Assembly (NCBI GenBank): GCA_028874335.1
Contig: JAPPJY010000037.1
Coordinates: 1-64,000 of the forward strand
From: Gemmatimonadota bacterium
GTDB lineage: Bacteria; Latescibacterota; UBA2968; GCA-2709665
Reading direction: 5' to 3'
DNA length: 64,000 nucleotides
The notes under the pieces are model-generated. The model did not search any database. It saw only the letters and a program-made list of their open reading frames with translations, and had not been told where the DNA came from. The position numbers were made by a program, and so were the translations under genes. This document shows positions 33,156-43,121 of the stretch, piece after piece (positions within the stretch are counted from its first letter, which is position 1; each line of letters begins with the position of its first letter).

Positions 33156-35204
33156 CTAGAAAACGACCTGCGAAACGGCCTTTGAAATCAGCACAACGGA
33201 AACCGAAGTCATCCCGATGAGCCCCATCCCGCAGTAATATCCGGCCAGCAGAATGGGCGCGTACGCCCGCCATTTGGATTCCCCGAAACGCCTGGAGAAG
33301 TAGTAGCGTCCCAGCAGCGCGCCGGCGAACTGCAGAATCACGAAATGCGGCCACGTGGCGAGCGAGCCCACAAAGCCGAAGAAGAACAGCGTGGGTGCCT
33401 TCAACGCGGCCAGAATAAGATACATGAGACCGCCGACGGCAAATCCGGCACCGATGATATGCGGCTTGATGATATCTTTGAGAAGCTCGACACCGACGGT
33501 TCCATGGCCTTCGAGGTCCGGCATCGTCGACTTGAGCCACATTGTGGTCATTGTGGCGTCGTACGGCCAGAAGGTCTGCACATAGTAGTAACTGGATGAC
33601 GGAATGGGGCCGAGCCGCCAGATGAATTCCCAGAAGATGAAGCTGAAGATGAAGATGACGACCATGGTCACGGCGGTCAATTTCACGTAACTGACGAACT
33701 TCGTTTTTGTGAGTTCCATCTGTTTGTACGTAGGAACGGCCAGGCCGTGGTCGTGCAGCGGCAGGGGGGCAAACCAGACCGCCACGCCCTTGTATCCGGA
33801 GAGGAGGATTCCCGCTTCACGCAAATAGGGAATACTCGCCCCGTACGGACTTCCGGTCAGACCGATCATTCGAGCGCCGATATAGGAGGAAATCGGGGTG
33901 TAGATGAGCCCGAAGAACACGACCCAGCCCCAGTGGAACTCCGGAACCAGCATCTGGCACATAATGATAAAGCCCAACGTGGCGGCGCCCCAGAACAGAA
34001 TTGGGTAAACCATCTTCATATCCGAGCGGCCCTCCGGCAGGTCCTCGAGGTCGATACCGGACGTATGATGCCCTGTCTGCTGTTTCTGGCGGCGTTGCTC
34101 CATTAGCACCCGGAACACCTGGTAGAATCCGGTGAACGCGATGACGAACGACGTGCCGATCCCGAAACTCAGCCAGAAGTCGAACTGGTTGGAGATCGAC
34201 GTCGGGATCGCCGTCATGCCCGCGGACCAGCGGTCCAGGATTTCCCATCTGTACAGGAACGGGTTTACAACCAGGTTCCCCAGAACGGCGCCGGCGAAAG
34301 ACCCGATAACCACCCAGAACGGCAACACGAACCCGACAATCAGGTGACCCAGGTCGGTCGCAATTCCAAAAAGCGCCGCGGGCAGGATGGTCTTGATCTG
34401 TTCCGTGAAATCGATCCAGGGAATGGGAAGGATCTGGACCGTATCGGTCAGGAAGATGCTTGAAAGCGTTGGTACGACAACGTACAGGAGGCCCCAGACC
34501 AGTCCGATGCACGCTCCGGTACTGAATACCCGCCATCTCCAGCCTTCCTGCTTGGCCGACGTCTCGGCGAGCGCGGTGGCCCCGCGTGCCTGCACGGGCG
34601 CCAGCGGAAACGGCAACCGTTCGATGTCGCTGGTAATCCGAAACATCACGTACCCAAGCGACAGTCTCGCGGTATTGCTCAACAGCGTCAGTGCAACGAG
34701 GATGCCGATCGGCTTCAGCCACGCGGCGTGCAGAAACGTACGTTCGGCGTAAATCTCGGGATGTTCGCTGATCCTGGGTACCACCCAGTCCGGGATGAAA
34801 TCCGCGAGACCTCTCGCCGCCGGAGACTGGATCAGGTATTGATCCCAGATCAATCCGCCGAACGGCCCTCCGTACACCAGCGCCGCGCTGCCCAGCCGTA
34901 CGCCCACGCCCAGCAACCCGCCGGCAACCCAGTAAATGACCAGGACCTCCTGGGTCTTCAGCCGCACGAAGGACCTCTTGGCGATCTCCAGGAAGAGGAT
35001 GATGGTCACCCATTCGGACGCGCCCGCCATGTTCTGTCCGGTCACCAGGCCGAGATAGATGGCGCCGGGAAGCATCACCAGACCCACAAAGAGCGTCGCC
35101 CACATGGTCTTCATATTGAAGCCATCTTCGAACGGCGCGTCGACCGGCATGATGTTTTCGTACTGTTCCTGCTCTTCTCTTGGGTCCTTGGGTTCGATTG
35201 CCAA
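33156..35204 (-). CDS. OPT-like polytopic membrane transporter
   Basis: 682 residues from a TTG at 35204, chosen because GGAGGGG lies seven bases before it; the open frame to 35237 is possible. About fourteen hydrophobic helices are interspersed with short loops. Sequences such as GLVMLPGAIYLGLVTGQNMA, WDQYLIQSPAARGLADFIPD and GTVGVELLKDIIKPHIIGAG suggest the oligopeptide-transporter (OPT)/uncharacterised peptide-transporter group, but I do not recognise a diagnostic motif. It starts about 80 bp downstream of the pseudo-M28/FtsX gene on the same strand, and both may be read from the promoter at 40277. Possible role: import of peptides or small metabolites. Confidence 0.55.
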   Translation of the reverse strand: MAIEPKDPREEQEQYENIMPVDAPFEDGFNMKTMWATLFVGLVMLPGAIYLGLVTGQNMAGASEWVTIILFLEIAKRSFVRLKTQEVLVIYWVAGGLLGVGVRLGSAALVYGGPFGGLIWDQYLIQSPAARGLADFIPDWVVPRISEHPEIYAERTFLHAAWLKPIGILVALTLLSNTARLSLGYVMFRITSDIERLPFPLAPVQARGATALAETSAKQEGWRWRVFSTGACIGLVWGLLYVVVPTLSSIFLTDTVQILPIPWIDFTEQIKTILPAALFGIATDLGHLIVGFVLPFWVVIGSFAGAVLGNLVVNPFLYRWEILDRWSAGMTAIPTSISNQFDFWLSFGIGTSFVIAFTGFYQVFRVLMEQRRQKQQTGHHTSGIDLEDLPEGRSDMKMVYPILFWGAATLGFIIMCQMLVPEFHWGWVVFFGLIYTPISSYIGARMIGLTGSPYGASIPYLREAGILLSGYKGVAVWFAPLPLHDHGLAVPTYKQMELTKTKFVSYVKLTAVTMVVIFIFSFIFWEFIWRLGPIPSSSYYYVQTFWPYDATMTTMWLKSTMPDLEGHGTVGVELLKDIIKPHIIGAGFAVGGLMYLILAALKAPTLFFFGFVGSLATWPHFVILQFAGALLGRYYFSRRFGESKWRAYAPILLAGYYCGMGLIGMTSVSVVLISKAVSQVVF

Positions 35205-35286
35205 AACCGCCCCTCCTCGTTGGGAGCAGTGAGTCACGGGTTGCGTTGCGGCCCGCCGTTTACCCGCGATCCGGGTTGTTTTCTAC

Positions 35287-38200
35287 CTATACTGCCGCCT
35301 CTTCCACCTTGTCTGACAGCATGCGGGCGCCCTCGTCCGCATACTGGTGCTTCAACTCGGGTGGAATGGTTCGCCAGACCAGGAATCGCTTCCGGAGGAC
35401 GTTCAGGAAACCCCGGTTTATCCGTTTCCACGAGGCCACGTCACCGCTCAGCCGGTTGATGACGACCTCGATCTTGTAGATGTTGTGTTCCCGGGTGGGA
35501 ATGGCAAGCAGGGCCACCTCCTGGCTGATGCCCAGGTCGTAAGGCGCAAGCCAGCACGTGAGGTTGATTTCGTACTGCGGTTCACCCTGCATGTCCTGCG
35601 ACGTGAAACGTACGTAATCGGCCACAAAGTCGCCTACGGAACCTTCGCCGTATGATTCGAAGACGCGTGTGAGATAGGTGTACATTCCCAGGACTTCCGC
35701 GCCGCCAACCGTAAACGGAAAGTCGAACACCCATCTGTCGCCCTCGGGTTCCGGAAACTCCCACTTCCGCGTGACGTCCGGCACGGCCATATCGGCGGCC
35801 TTCTTTGCAGGGTACAGTGTAGAGAGGAATACCGTTGCCATTACAATCAATGTGGACGAAATGGCGGATAACGAAGAATAGTTCAATTCAAGGCTCAGCA
35901 GTTGTCCCTGGGCCTGCGCCTGGGTGAACAGCACAAGGACCAGTACCTGCCCGATCAGATATCCGAACACGGCGCCGACCGTGGCGAATACCGTCGCCTC
36001 GGCCAGAAACAGCGCCGCAATGTGATTGGGCGCCAGCCCCACCGCCGAATAAATCCCGATTTCGTTGAACCGTTCGTACACCGCACCCATCATCGTATTC
36101 AGCACGATCAGTGCGGCAATCAGAATTGGAATGAAGAGTGTGCCCAATCCCGATAATGAGGTTGAACCGATGGAACTGTATACCGTGACCTTGTTTTCGT
36201 GGCCCACGAACATCGTCAGGGATACCCGGGTCATGAATTCTTCGACATCCGGCAGGAAGTTCGCCCTGGAATTGCCCTGGGAGTCCACGAAGTTCGCCAA
36301 TGCGACGGAGTTCAGGGTGCCTCCGATATTGCGGACGTAGTCATAGGGCAATATCATCACGTTGGTCGATTCCAGGTGCGTAAACGTCTCGATCGGCGCC
36401 GCCGCGACAACCCGCGGGTCCTGGTCCTGGGCGTCTGCCAGGTCGTCCTTCTCCTTTACGGTATCCACCGGCGTGAGCTTTTCGTCGTCCATATCCTTGT
36501 ATTTGTTGAACCCCTCGGAGTCCATGATACCAATGACGGTGAAGACGCCGCCCAGCATTTCGATCTTCGCGCTACCGGCGTCTTCGGGAAAAATACCCAC
36601 CAGTTCCGCGAGATCGTTCGGGAGAATGCACACGTTCGTCTCACCGGGTTCGAACCATCGTCCGCTCATCAGGTATCGGTCCACGCCGGTAATCCGGGGT
36701 TCCTCCGCCGTGAGACCGAGCAAGCCGTTTACAAAGCTGTCTTTTCCGGTGGTGATACCAACGTCAAAATCGACGTAGGTGTCCCTTGAGCCCAGGTAGG
36801 AAGTCTGGTCCGTGGTCCGCGAAAAATTGACGTACGCCCGTTCCCCGCGAACCTGCGAAAGATACCATGCGCGCGGAACAATGGTCGCACGGCCCTTGAA
36901 TGCGCTGGTCAGGTATTGAAGCACGGATTCCTGCAATCCCCGCCAGGATCGATCCCGAACCAGGCCCCCCTGGTACGGCGGCTGGTTGTCCCTCGGCAAT
37001 CGATAGAACTTGATGGACGTCTGCACCGATGTAAACGAAAGGGCCGTGAACGTAAGCAGCGTCAGGGTGATCGCGGTCAGTCCGGTGCGGAGCGGTCGTT
37101 TTCGCAGATTGGAAATGCCCAGGATTATCGATGCGGCAGTCGCGCTCAATCGTCCCACGTCCGCCTCGTACGTGCCCGCGGAGGCCTGTTTCATCTTCCT
37201 GACTTCCTCGCCGAACTTGGAGACGACAATGAACATCGCAATTCCGCCGAGGGACATGATCACAAATGCCAGGAAGATGATGTAAGGCGTGCTGCTCAGC
37301 TTGAAGGCCGGATGCACGTATCGAAGGATAATGAAAAACAGCACGAAGATTCCCGCAAAGCCCACCAGGCGTCGGGTGATATCCGGGAATCCGAAGAGCA
37401 GCCGTTCGCAGAAGAAGGAGAACGGAAGCAGCAGGATGAAATAGAAGATTATCCCGCGTACCGTGTCGTTTGCCGTGGACATGACCTCGGGGTAACCGCG
37501 CGCTTCCAGACCCCACGCCTCTCTGGACGCGGCGATAAACCCTTCGTAGTCGTGGCCGGCCAGATTCTCCCTGGCACGCTTCAACGCGTCCGCCGCGTGC
37601 GTGTGCAGCTTCTCCAGCCGCGCGTTGGTGATTCCGTACTGGGCAAGCTGCTTCATCCGGATATCGTCGACCACCCACATATCCTTGGCGGCCTTGTAAG
37701 ACGGGTAAAGAATGACGCCGGGCGGATAACCCTCGCCCCGGGACCGCTCCAGCAATTCGTCGTCCACCGCCCACTTGTCCACGGGTTGTTCCAGCAACTC
37801 CTCCGGTGCGTTGGTCAGCAGGTATTTTACGCCGAAAAGACCCGTACTCATCAGAATCTTGATGGGATCGGGACTTCCGGTCGTGGGGTTGATGGCGGTA
37901 AACGCGACCGCTGCCCGTGTGACGTCGCCTTCTTTGATACTCTGATTTTCGATGTAATAATAGCCGTATTCCATCGGCTGTGAATCGCCCGCATTCAACA
38001 CGGTCATGAAATCCAGGGCGGAGAGGTAGCTGGAATCGATGATTTCAAACACGCTGAGAGACCGGCACTTGAAAAGGACCGCCAGCATCTCGTTCTCCCA
38101 CCATCCGTAGCCCTGCCTTGTCGGGAACTTCTCCTCGCCCTCCGTGCCCAGGTCCGGCGCCGAGATGATTCGGCCGTCGTCGTCGATTTCGAATGCCAGT

Positions 38201-40083
38201 ATCTGATTGGTAAACCGGTTGCGCATGATTTCGAACCGGAACCGGCCGGTGGCGTCCACTTCCTCTTTCGTGCCGAACATGGGCCCCGTGGAGCGATCGC
38301 TGACGTACCTCGGGCCCTCCGTGGTCTTGTCCACAATGAGCGTGCGGACTCCGCCGCAGCTCGCAACCGGTCCGGGCTGTTGATACGTGACGATGGCCCC
38401 CGGTACGGGCACGCGTGGAATGGCGAAATCGGCATCCCGTTCGAACCAGAGGATTCGCCCCTTCATGCTGTGCCCGAGATCCTGCAGCTTGAGCTTGGAC
38501 ACCCGGAAGAACTCGGGATCTTCCAGCGCTTTCAGCAGCATGCCCGTTGCCGTGCGTGTCTGGCGGGCAAGATTGGCGAAGTTGACGTGTTCCAGCAGGT
38601 CTGCGGGCGTATCCACCTTCTCGCGCGTTGTGGACGGGCTCGCAAGCGTAATTCCTTCCTTGCCGACGAATTTGACCGCTTCGCTGTCGAATCCCAGCCT
38701 GATGGGCATGTAGTTCTTCCAGGTTCTCTTCGGCGGCGCAACGGCGTCGACGTGGCGTTCCTCGCCGGGATAGACTTTGGCCAGGTATTTGTTGAATTTC
38801 TTCGCATAGGGTGCAAGCAGGTTGTTTTCGTAGTTGTTCGTGGACCAGTTCGGGTTGATGAACGTCCCGTGTGAGAAACTCGCGATCTGGTCCGTTTCGC
38901 TCGACAGGTCGAACCCGACGTACAGGCGGAAATCGATCTTCTGTTCGTCCGGTATCTTCTCCCGGAAGTGGTCGCTTTCCCTGGAATGCCTGAAAAGAAA
39001 GTCGTTGATGCCGGCCAACCCCTGGAAATGGGCGCCCGTTACCAGGAATTTGACCGTGTACCTCGGCAGTTGCGCAAGCCGGGAAGACGCGTCCAGCCAG
39101 GATCGGTCTTTCAACGCCGCCGCGACTTCGAGAAGGGTGGCCAGTCCTGTGGCATTCTCCGCACCGGGGGCCAGTGCCGGCACGACGGAAATGGCGTCGT
39201 AGAATGAACTCAGGACAACCATCTCGTCCTTCCACTTCCGTTCTTCACGCTCGGTGACGTAATCTTCGGAGCCGGGCAGGGTGGCGTAGATGTTCCAGGT
39301 GGGGACCTTTTCCCAGTCCATTCTTGCCGTGACGTTCACGAGCGCGGCGCCGGACTCCGCCAGTTCCGCAAGCCGTACCGCGTCGTCTCTTTCCACCCAG
39401 AACCTCGGTACGTCAACCGGTACCTGGAGGATCTTCTCGAGTGCCTGTCCTCTGCTGACGCCGCCGTTGTCGTAGAAAATGATGGCCTGCGCACCCAGCA
39501 TGCGGGGATTGAGATAGTTCTGACCGCAGTCGAATTGCATCAACGCGATGCTGTTCTTCATCGGCTTCGAATTCAACGCCTTGAAGGAGCCGTCTCCCGC
39601 GTCGACCAGCGCGCCCGTAACGCCCTGTTCCGGAAGGGAAGACGTCTGCACATGATTGGGCCAGAGTCCGTAAAGCCGGATCTTCGCGCCAGTGTCAAGG
39701 ACCTCCAGTTTCGCGCCCTTGTCGATCGGCACCGTGACGTGGTGTTCCTCGATCGTAATGTCTTCCAGGCCCAGAACCTCGAAACGGTTTTTGACGTATT
39801 CGAAGGCCTTCCTGTGCCCCGGATACCCCGGCACGCGGGACCCCATCCCCGAGAGAGCGGATACGGTTTCCCGAAGACGAGCCTCCGGGATCTGATCGGC
39901 GAAATCCTGGATGCGCCGGTCTCTCAGGGAGGGCCTTTCCTCACGCAACTGGGGAACGCTCGGCCTGATATTGAATACACGTACGAAAAAGTCGGTTACC
40001 TGTCCCGGATTGAACACGGTAACCGACGAAAGCATGAAGATCGCGATCAGCCAAAGGATCACGCCGCCGAGTTTGCGCAGCAT
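35287..40083 (-). CDS. FtsX/MacB-type permease fused to a degenerate M28 peptidase domain
   Basis: 1598 residues from the ATG at 40083, set by AGGAG seven bases upstream. After an N-terminal membrane helix comes a PA-like segment and an M28-like fold (about 70-560), but the zinc and catalytic motifs have changed. The usual AHYDS is SFYDA (about 293-297), GANDN is GAEN (about 307-310), and the EE of the base motif is HF in TGAHFQG (about 349-355). A beta-sandwich follows (RVPVPGAIVTYQQPG). Three helices (about 895-980) lead into ISNLRKRPLRTGLTAITLTL and a periplasmic domain, then the FtsX four-helix end with TMMGAVYERFNEIGIYSAVG. The permease part needs an ABC ATPase, which is absent from the window. 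Likely a cell-envelope mechanotransmission or lipoprotein export system. Confidence 0.78.
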   Translation of the reverse strand: MLRKLGGVILWLIAIFMLSSVTVFNPGQVTDFFVRVFNIRPSVPQLREERPSLRDRRIQDFADQIPEARLRETVSALSGMGSRVPGYPGHRKAFEYVKNRFEVLGLEDITIEEHHVTVPIDKGAKLEVLDTGAKIRLYGLWPNHVQTSSLPEQGVTGALVDAGDGSFKALNSKPMKNSIALMQFDCGQNYLNPRMLGAQAIIFYDNGGVSRGQALEKILQVPVDVPRFWVERDDAVRLAELAESGAALVNVTARMDWEKVPTWNIYATLPGSEDYVTEREERKWKDEMVVLSSFYDAISVVPALAPGAENATGLATLLEVAAALKDRSWLDASSRLAQLPRYTVKFLVTGAHFQGLAGINDFLFRHSRESDHFREKIPDEQKIDFRLYVGFDLSSETDQIASFSHGTFINPNWSTNNYENNLLAPYAKKFNKYLAKVYPGEERHVDAVAPPKRTWKNYMPIRLGFDSEAVKFVGKEGITLASPSTTREKVDTPADLLEHVNFANLARQTRTATGMLLKALEDPEFFRVSKLKLQDLGHSMKGRILWFERDADFAIPRVPVPGAIVTYQQPGPVASCGGVRTLIVDKTTEGPRYVSDRSTGPMFGTKEEVDATGRFRFEIMRNRFTNQILAFEIDDDGRIISAPDLGTEGEEKFPTRQGYGWWENEMLAVLFKCRSLSVFEIIDSSYLSALDFMTVLNAGDSQPMEYGYYYIENQSIKEGDVTRAAVAFTAINPTTGSPDPIKILMSTGLFGVKYLLTNAPEELLEQPVDKWAVDDELLERSRGEGYPPGVILYPSYKAAKDMWVVDDIRMKQLAQYGITNARLEKLHTHAADALKRARENLAGHDYEGFIAASREAWGLEARGYPEVMSTANDTVRGIIFYFILLLPFSFFCERLLFGFPDITRRLVGFAGIFVLFFIILRYVHPAFKLSSTPYIIFLAFVIMSLGGIAMFIVVSKFGEEVRKMKQASAGTYEADVGRLSATAASIILGISNLRKRPLRTGLTAITLTLLTFTALSFTSVQTSIKFYRLPRDNQPPYQGGLVRDRSWRGLQESVLQYLTSAFKGRATIVPRAWYLSQVRGERAYVNFSRTTDQTSYLGSRDTYVDFDVGITTGKDSFVNGLLGLTAEEPRITGVDRYLMSGRWFEPGETNVCILPNDLAELVGIFPEDAGSAKIEMLGGVFTVIGIMDSEGFNKYKDMDDEKLTPVDTVKEKDDLADAQDQDPRVVAAAPIETFTHLESTNVMILPYDYVRNIGGTLNSVALANFVDSQGNSRANFLPDVEEFMTRVSLTMFVGHENKVTVYSSIGSTSLSGLGTLFIPILIAALIVLNTMMGAVYERFNEIGIYSAVGLAPNHIAALFLAEATVFATVGAVFGYLIGQVLVLVLFTQAQAQGQLLSLELNYSSLSAISSTLIVMATVFLSTLYPAKKAADMAVPDVTRKWEFPEPEGDRWVFDFPFTVGGAEVLGMYTYLTRVFESYGEGSVGDFVADYVRFTSQDMQGEPQYEINLTCWLAPYDLGISQEVALLAIPTREHNIYKIEVVINRLSGDVASWKRINRGFLNVLRKRFLVWRTIPPELKHQYADEGARMLSDKVEEAAV

Positions 40084-40276
40084 CTTCAACTCCTGAATCT
40101 TGTGAAACACCAGGGCGCCCGGCCCTGTCGGCGAGTCACGTTAAAGTGCCCGACAGCGGCCCTGCCGGGGGTTGGACCGGCATGGACCACATTTCGGACG
40201 GTCGCCGAATCCATCCGCCGTTGACCGAAGGATTCGTTCGAAAACCCGGCCGTTCAGGGCAATTCACAAAATGTTG

Positions 40277-40305
40277 GATATAACAAATAAGAAAACCGTT
40301 GTCAA
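40277..40305 (-). promoter_or_regulatory. Sigma-70-type promoter of the pseudo-M28/FtsX gene
   Basis: TTGACA (40305-40300 on the minus strand), 17-bp spacer, TATATC (40282-40277). Transcription would start about 190 bases before the ATG at 40083. The leader (40084-40276) contains no obvious structure. Confidence 0.7.
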
Positions 40306-40393
40306 GGCATTTTCCATTGCTCTAATCATCTGATTTTTCTGGCCTTCGCGGCTTTCGAAAACGGTGTCCGAGGAGAAGAAAAGAGAAAAACCC

Positions 40394-40421
40394 TTGCGCC
40401 CGAACACGCATTTTTTATATT
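40394..40421 (+). promoter_or_regulatory. Probable promoter of the LamG-like lipoprotein gene
   Basis: TTGCGC (40394-40399), 16-bp spacer, TATATT (40416-40421), about 70 bases before the ATG. It diverges from the 40277-40305 promoter, and the 90 bp between them would be shared regulatory space. Confidence 0.45.
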
Positions 40422-40491
40422 GGTGACCCTCTGTTACGGCAAGTTGAACGGGTTCATCGTACTTATCCTCTCCCGAAAGGAGATGTGCCTT

Positions 40492-41346
40492 ATGACCCGG
40501 TGCGCTCCCCGTCTCCTGCGCCCGATCACAATTGCGGTTGCCGCACTCTGTCTTTCTTCCTGCGGCGGTCCGGAAAAGAAAATCGAGGAAAAGCTCGCGG
40601 CGAATGTACTCTTCTTCGCCAACTTCGACGACAGATCCCGTTTTGAGGCGTTTACGAAAAAGAAGGGCACGGTCGCTGCAATGGAAACGAGCAGCCCGCC
40701 CCGCCATGAGTTCACCGGCGGCAAAGAGGACGGTTTCGTTTCATTCGCGAACGGCGCGACGTATCTCAGCTATCAGGCCAGGGGCAACTTTCCTTACGGT
40801 GCCGGTAGCTCGTGGTCCGGCGGGGTTTCCTTCTGGTTGAGCGTAGATCCCAACAGCGACTTCAAGGAGAAGTTCCCCGAGCCGTTTTCAGTGGGAAAGA
40901 AGTGGGACGACGCCGTCATATTCGTCGACTTCGACAAGAACCGGAAGGATCGGCCTCCCAGCGCACTTCGTTTCGGCTGCTACCCTGACAAGACGCAAGC
41001 CGTCGGGGAAGAACTGGTAAAGAAGTGGACGATCAGGTACGACAGGCTCAACTGGAAGTCCGACCAATGGCACCACATTGTGGTCACCTGGTCCAATATC
41101 AACAGCGGAAACGCCGATGCCGAATATGCTCTTTTCGTCGACGGCGAGGAAATCGGACGGAAGAAGAATATCCGGCGCGACATTACCTGGAACATGGATG
41201 AACTGGCCATCCGGTTCAACAATTACGCCTATTCCGGCAAGATCGACGAAATTGCAATCTTCAATACCATGCTCGACCCCGCCGACGTCATCTACCTCTA
41301 TAAGCCCAAACGACCGTTGAAGGTCCTTCTGAAGAAAGACAGATAA
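40492..41346 (+). CDS. Lipoprotein with LamG/concanavalin-A-like domain
   Basis: 284 residues from the ATG at 40492, with AAGGAG upstream. The signal peptide ends in the lipobox LSSC, so the mature protein is lipid-anchored through Cys. The rest is a jelly-roll domain: LFFANFDDRSRFEAFTKKKG, then SGGVSFWLSVDPNS, DQWHHIVVTWSN and ALFVDGEEIGRK, the standard LamG/pentraxin-like run, ending with KIDEIAIFNTMLDPADV. It may bind carbohydrate or protein at the cell surface. A TPR protein gene follows on the same strand within 75 bp. Confidence 0.83.
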   Translation: MTRCAPRLLRPITIAVAALCLSSCGGPEKKIEEKLAANVLFFANFDDRSRFEAFTKKKGTVAAMETSSPPRHEFTGGKEDGFVSFANGATYLSYQARGNFPYGAGSSWSGGVSFWLSVDPNSDFKEKFPEPFSVGKKWDDAVIFVDFDKNRKDRPPSALRFGCYPDKTQAVGEELVKKWTIRYDRLNWKSDQWHHIVVTWSNINSGNADAEYALFVDGEEIGRKKNIRRDITWNMDELAIRFNNYAYSGKIDEIAIFNTMLDPADVIYLYKPKRPLKVLLKKDR

Positions 41347-41420
41347 GCGGCGGTCCGATTCCCCCAATGCCGGAACGCGGATCCTGTTCTGCGTCTGACT
41401 CTTGTCTCCCCGGGGCGCCT

Positions 41421-42572
41421 GTGTTAACCCGTCTGATCTTCCTCATTCTACCCGGCATCGGATGGTTCGGAAGCCCGGTTGAGGGCGCTGAAGTCGGAGG
41501 GAATGAAGCTGAACTGGCCCATTTCCGACGCCTGATCAACGTCCGGCCTGAGGACATCCAGGCGAATATGCACTACCAGGACCTGATGATCAGGGCGGAC
41601 CGTCGCCGGGAATTGCTTACCGAATACCTCAGGCGCCTGCAGGCCAGACCCGGTTCGGCCGCAAGGCTCTACCTGTACGGACGTCTGCTGAGCCGGCCCG
41701 ATGAGCGGCTTGAATATCTGAAACGGTCGATTCGGGCCGATTCCCGAATCTTCCATGCGCGGGTCGATCTGGGCAGAACATACTATCACAAAGGGAATTA
41801 CGACTCGGCTCTGGCGCAATACAAAGCCGCATTGGAACTTAAACCCGGGTCGGCTTTCGTGCGAAACCTGATGGGCCTGGCCTATTACCATAAAGGATAC
41901 GCCGATCAGGCAGTTGCGGAGTACAAACGCGCCGTCAAGCTGAATGACAAGTTTACGGACGCGTACCTCAATCTGGGCCTTACCTATATTTACACGGGAA
42001 AGCCGGACGAAGCCGTTGAAATCTACGAACAGGCGCTTCGGTTTCAGCCCGACGCCACGGAGCGCCGCTATATCTACAGAAATCTGGGAATGGCCTACGC
42101 CCAGGAAGGGAAACTCGGGAAAGCGAAGGACGCTTACCTGAAGGCATTGGAGATCGACCCGAATTACGGTGAGGCGTACGTCAGTCTGGGCAATCTCGCG
42201 TTTAACCGGGGGGATTACAAAACCGCCGTCGACACCTATGGGAAAGCGGCTGACGCCGGAGCCGACGATGCCTCCGTCTTTCTGAAACTGGGGGTGTCAT
42301 ACTTCAACATTCGCAACTACGACAGCGCCATCACCCATCTTCAAAACGCGGTGAGGTCCGATTCACTCCAGATAGACGCCTACTATTACCTGGGCCTGGC
42401 ATGCTTTCGGGACGGCCGGCACGATGACGCCCGGGAAGCGCTCGAGGCCTACGTGCGCAAGGAAAAACGCATCTCGAAGAATTCCGTCGTATTCGACGCC
42501 AGGCAGCTTCTGGATGACCTGAATCGTCTGCGGATAAGATCATCCATTCCGGGTGCCCAGAAGAAGAAATAG
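41421..42572 (+). CDS. Exported tetratricopeptide repeat protein
   Basis: 383 residues from a GTG at 41421 that precedes a signal-like hydrophobic stretch (LTRLIFLILPGIGWFG); an ATG at 41367 is the alternative. At least eight TPRs follow, for example ARVDLGRTYYHKGNYDSAL, FVRNLMGLAYYHKGYADQAV, AYLNLGLTYIYTGKPDEAVE and AYVSLGNLAFNRGDYKTAVD. These helical pairs form a protein-binding superhelix, probably in the periplasm or on the outer membrane. It probably shares a message with the LamG lipoprotein gene. Its last 33 bases overlap a convergent small membrane-protein gene. Confidence 0.82.
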   Translation: MLTRLIFLILPGIGWFGSPVEGAEVGGNEAELAHFRRLINVRPEDIQANMHYQDLMIRADRRRELLTEYLRRLQARPGSAARLYLYGRLLSRPDERLEYLKRSIRADSRIFHARVDLGRTYYHKGNYDSALAQYKAALELKPGSAFVRNLMGLAYYHKGYADQAVAEYKRAVKLNDKFTDAYLNLGLTYIYTGKPDEAVEIYEQALRFQPDATERRYIYRNLGMAYAQEGKLGKAKDAYLKALEIDPNYGEAYVSLGNLAFNRGDYKTAVDTYGKAADAGADDASVFLKLGVSYFNIRNYDSAITHLQNAVRSDSLQIDAYYYLGLACFRDGRHDDAREALEAYVRKEKRISKNSVVFDARQLLDDLNRLRIRSSIPGAQKKK

Positions 42573-42776
42573 GAATCCATTGGCGAACAGACCGCTGACC
42601 AGACCGATCCTGAATGTGTCGCCAGCGGTCTCAAGCTCTCCGAAACACGCGACAATGAGCATCGACAGAACCAGGGGCGTCACCGGCGTCCAACGTTTGG
42701 GTACTCCAATCCATCGGAGAAGCAACGCTCCCAGAACGGAAAGCGCTGCCACACCCAGCTGGTTTTCGAAACCCAT
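42540..42776 (-). CDS. Small membrane protein of unknown function
   Basis: 78 residues, predicted to cross the membrane two or three times (VAALSVLGALLLRWIGVP, VTPLVLSMLIVACFGEL, IGLVSGLFANGFLFLLLG). The size and layout resemble phage holins or similar small membrane proteins, but no family is recognised. The start is convincing: AGGAGGAATCC directly precedes the ATG. Its 3' end overlaps the TPR gene's 3' end on the other strand by 33 bp. Two convergent messages would therefore be complementary at their ends. Confidence 0.7.
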   Translation of the reverse strand: MGFENQLGVAALSVLGALLLRWIGVPKRWTPVTPLVLSMLIVACFGELETAGDTFRIGLVSGLFANGFLFLLLGTRNG

Positions 42777-43092
42777 GGATTCCTCCTGTTGAGTCTTGCA
42801 GTAGCCTCAGTCGAGCGGACGCCCGGGCGGTTTCCGACAACGTCGCTAATATAACGTCAGCGCGGTGGGCACACAACCCCAAAGGGAAACGTGCCTGACT
42901 TGATCGGGCGGGCCGTGATCCGTCCCCGGCCACCGCGTACCATCCCCCGATTCACGTGTCTCGTTGCCAGTGTTTCATGCAGTGCTCGCGTCGACTCCAC
43001 CACAACGTAACCGTCGGAGAGTTCTCCGGAATAAGCCCGTGCGAGTTGAGTCCGCCCAACCCGCGCAATGGCGAAATTTCTGGAGAAATCGC
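42777..43092. other. Intergenic region with no recognised feature
   Basis: About 316 bp between the small membrane-protein gene and the promoter of the lipoprotein gene. An open frame on the minus strand crosses it but has no ribosome site or homologous-looking content. I see nothing else. Confidence 0.5.
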
Positions 43093-43121
43093 TTGACATT
43101 GTATAATGTAAGGTGTATCTT
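43093..43121 (+). promoter_or_regulatory. Sigma-70-type promoter of the DUF4398-like lipoprotein gene
   Basis: TTGACA (43093-43098), 17-bp spacer, TATCTT (43116-43121), about 100 bases before the ATG at 43221. A second -10-like TATAAT occurs inside the spacer (43102-43107). Confidence 0.8.

Noticed and set aside
36916..37983. Plus-strand open frame opposite the pseudo-M28/FtsX gene
   Set aside because: Antisense shadow; no plausible protein features.
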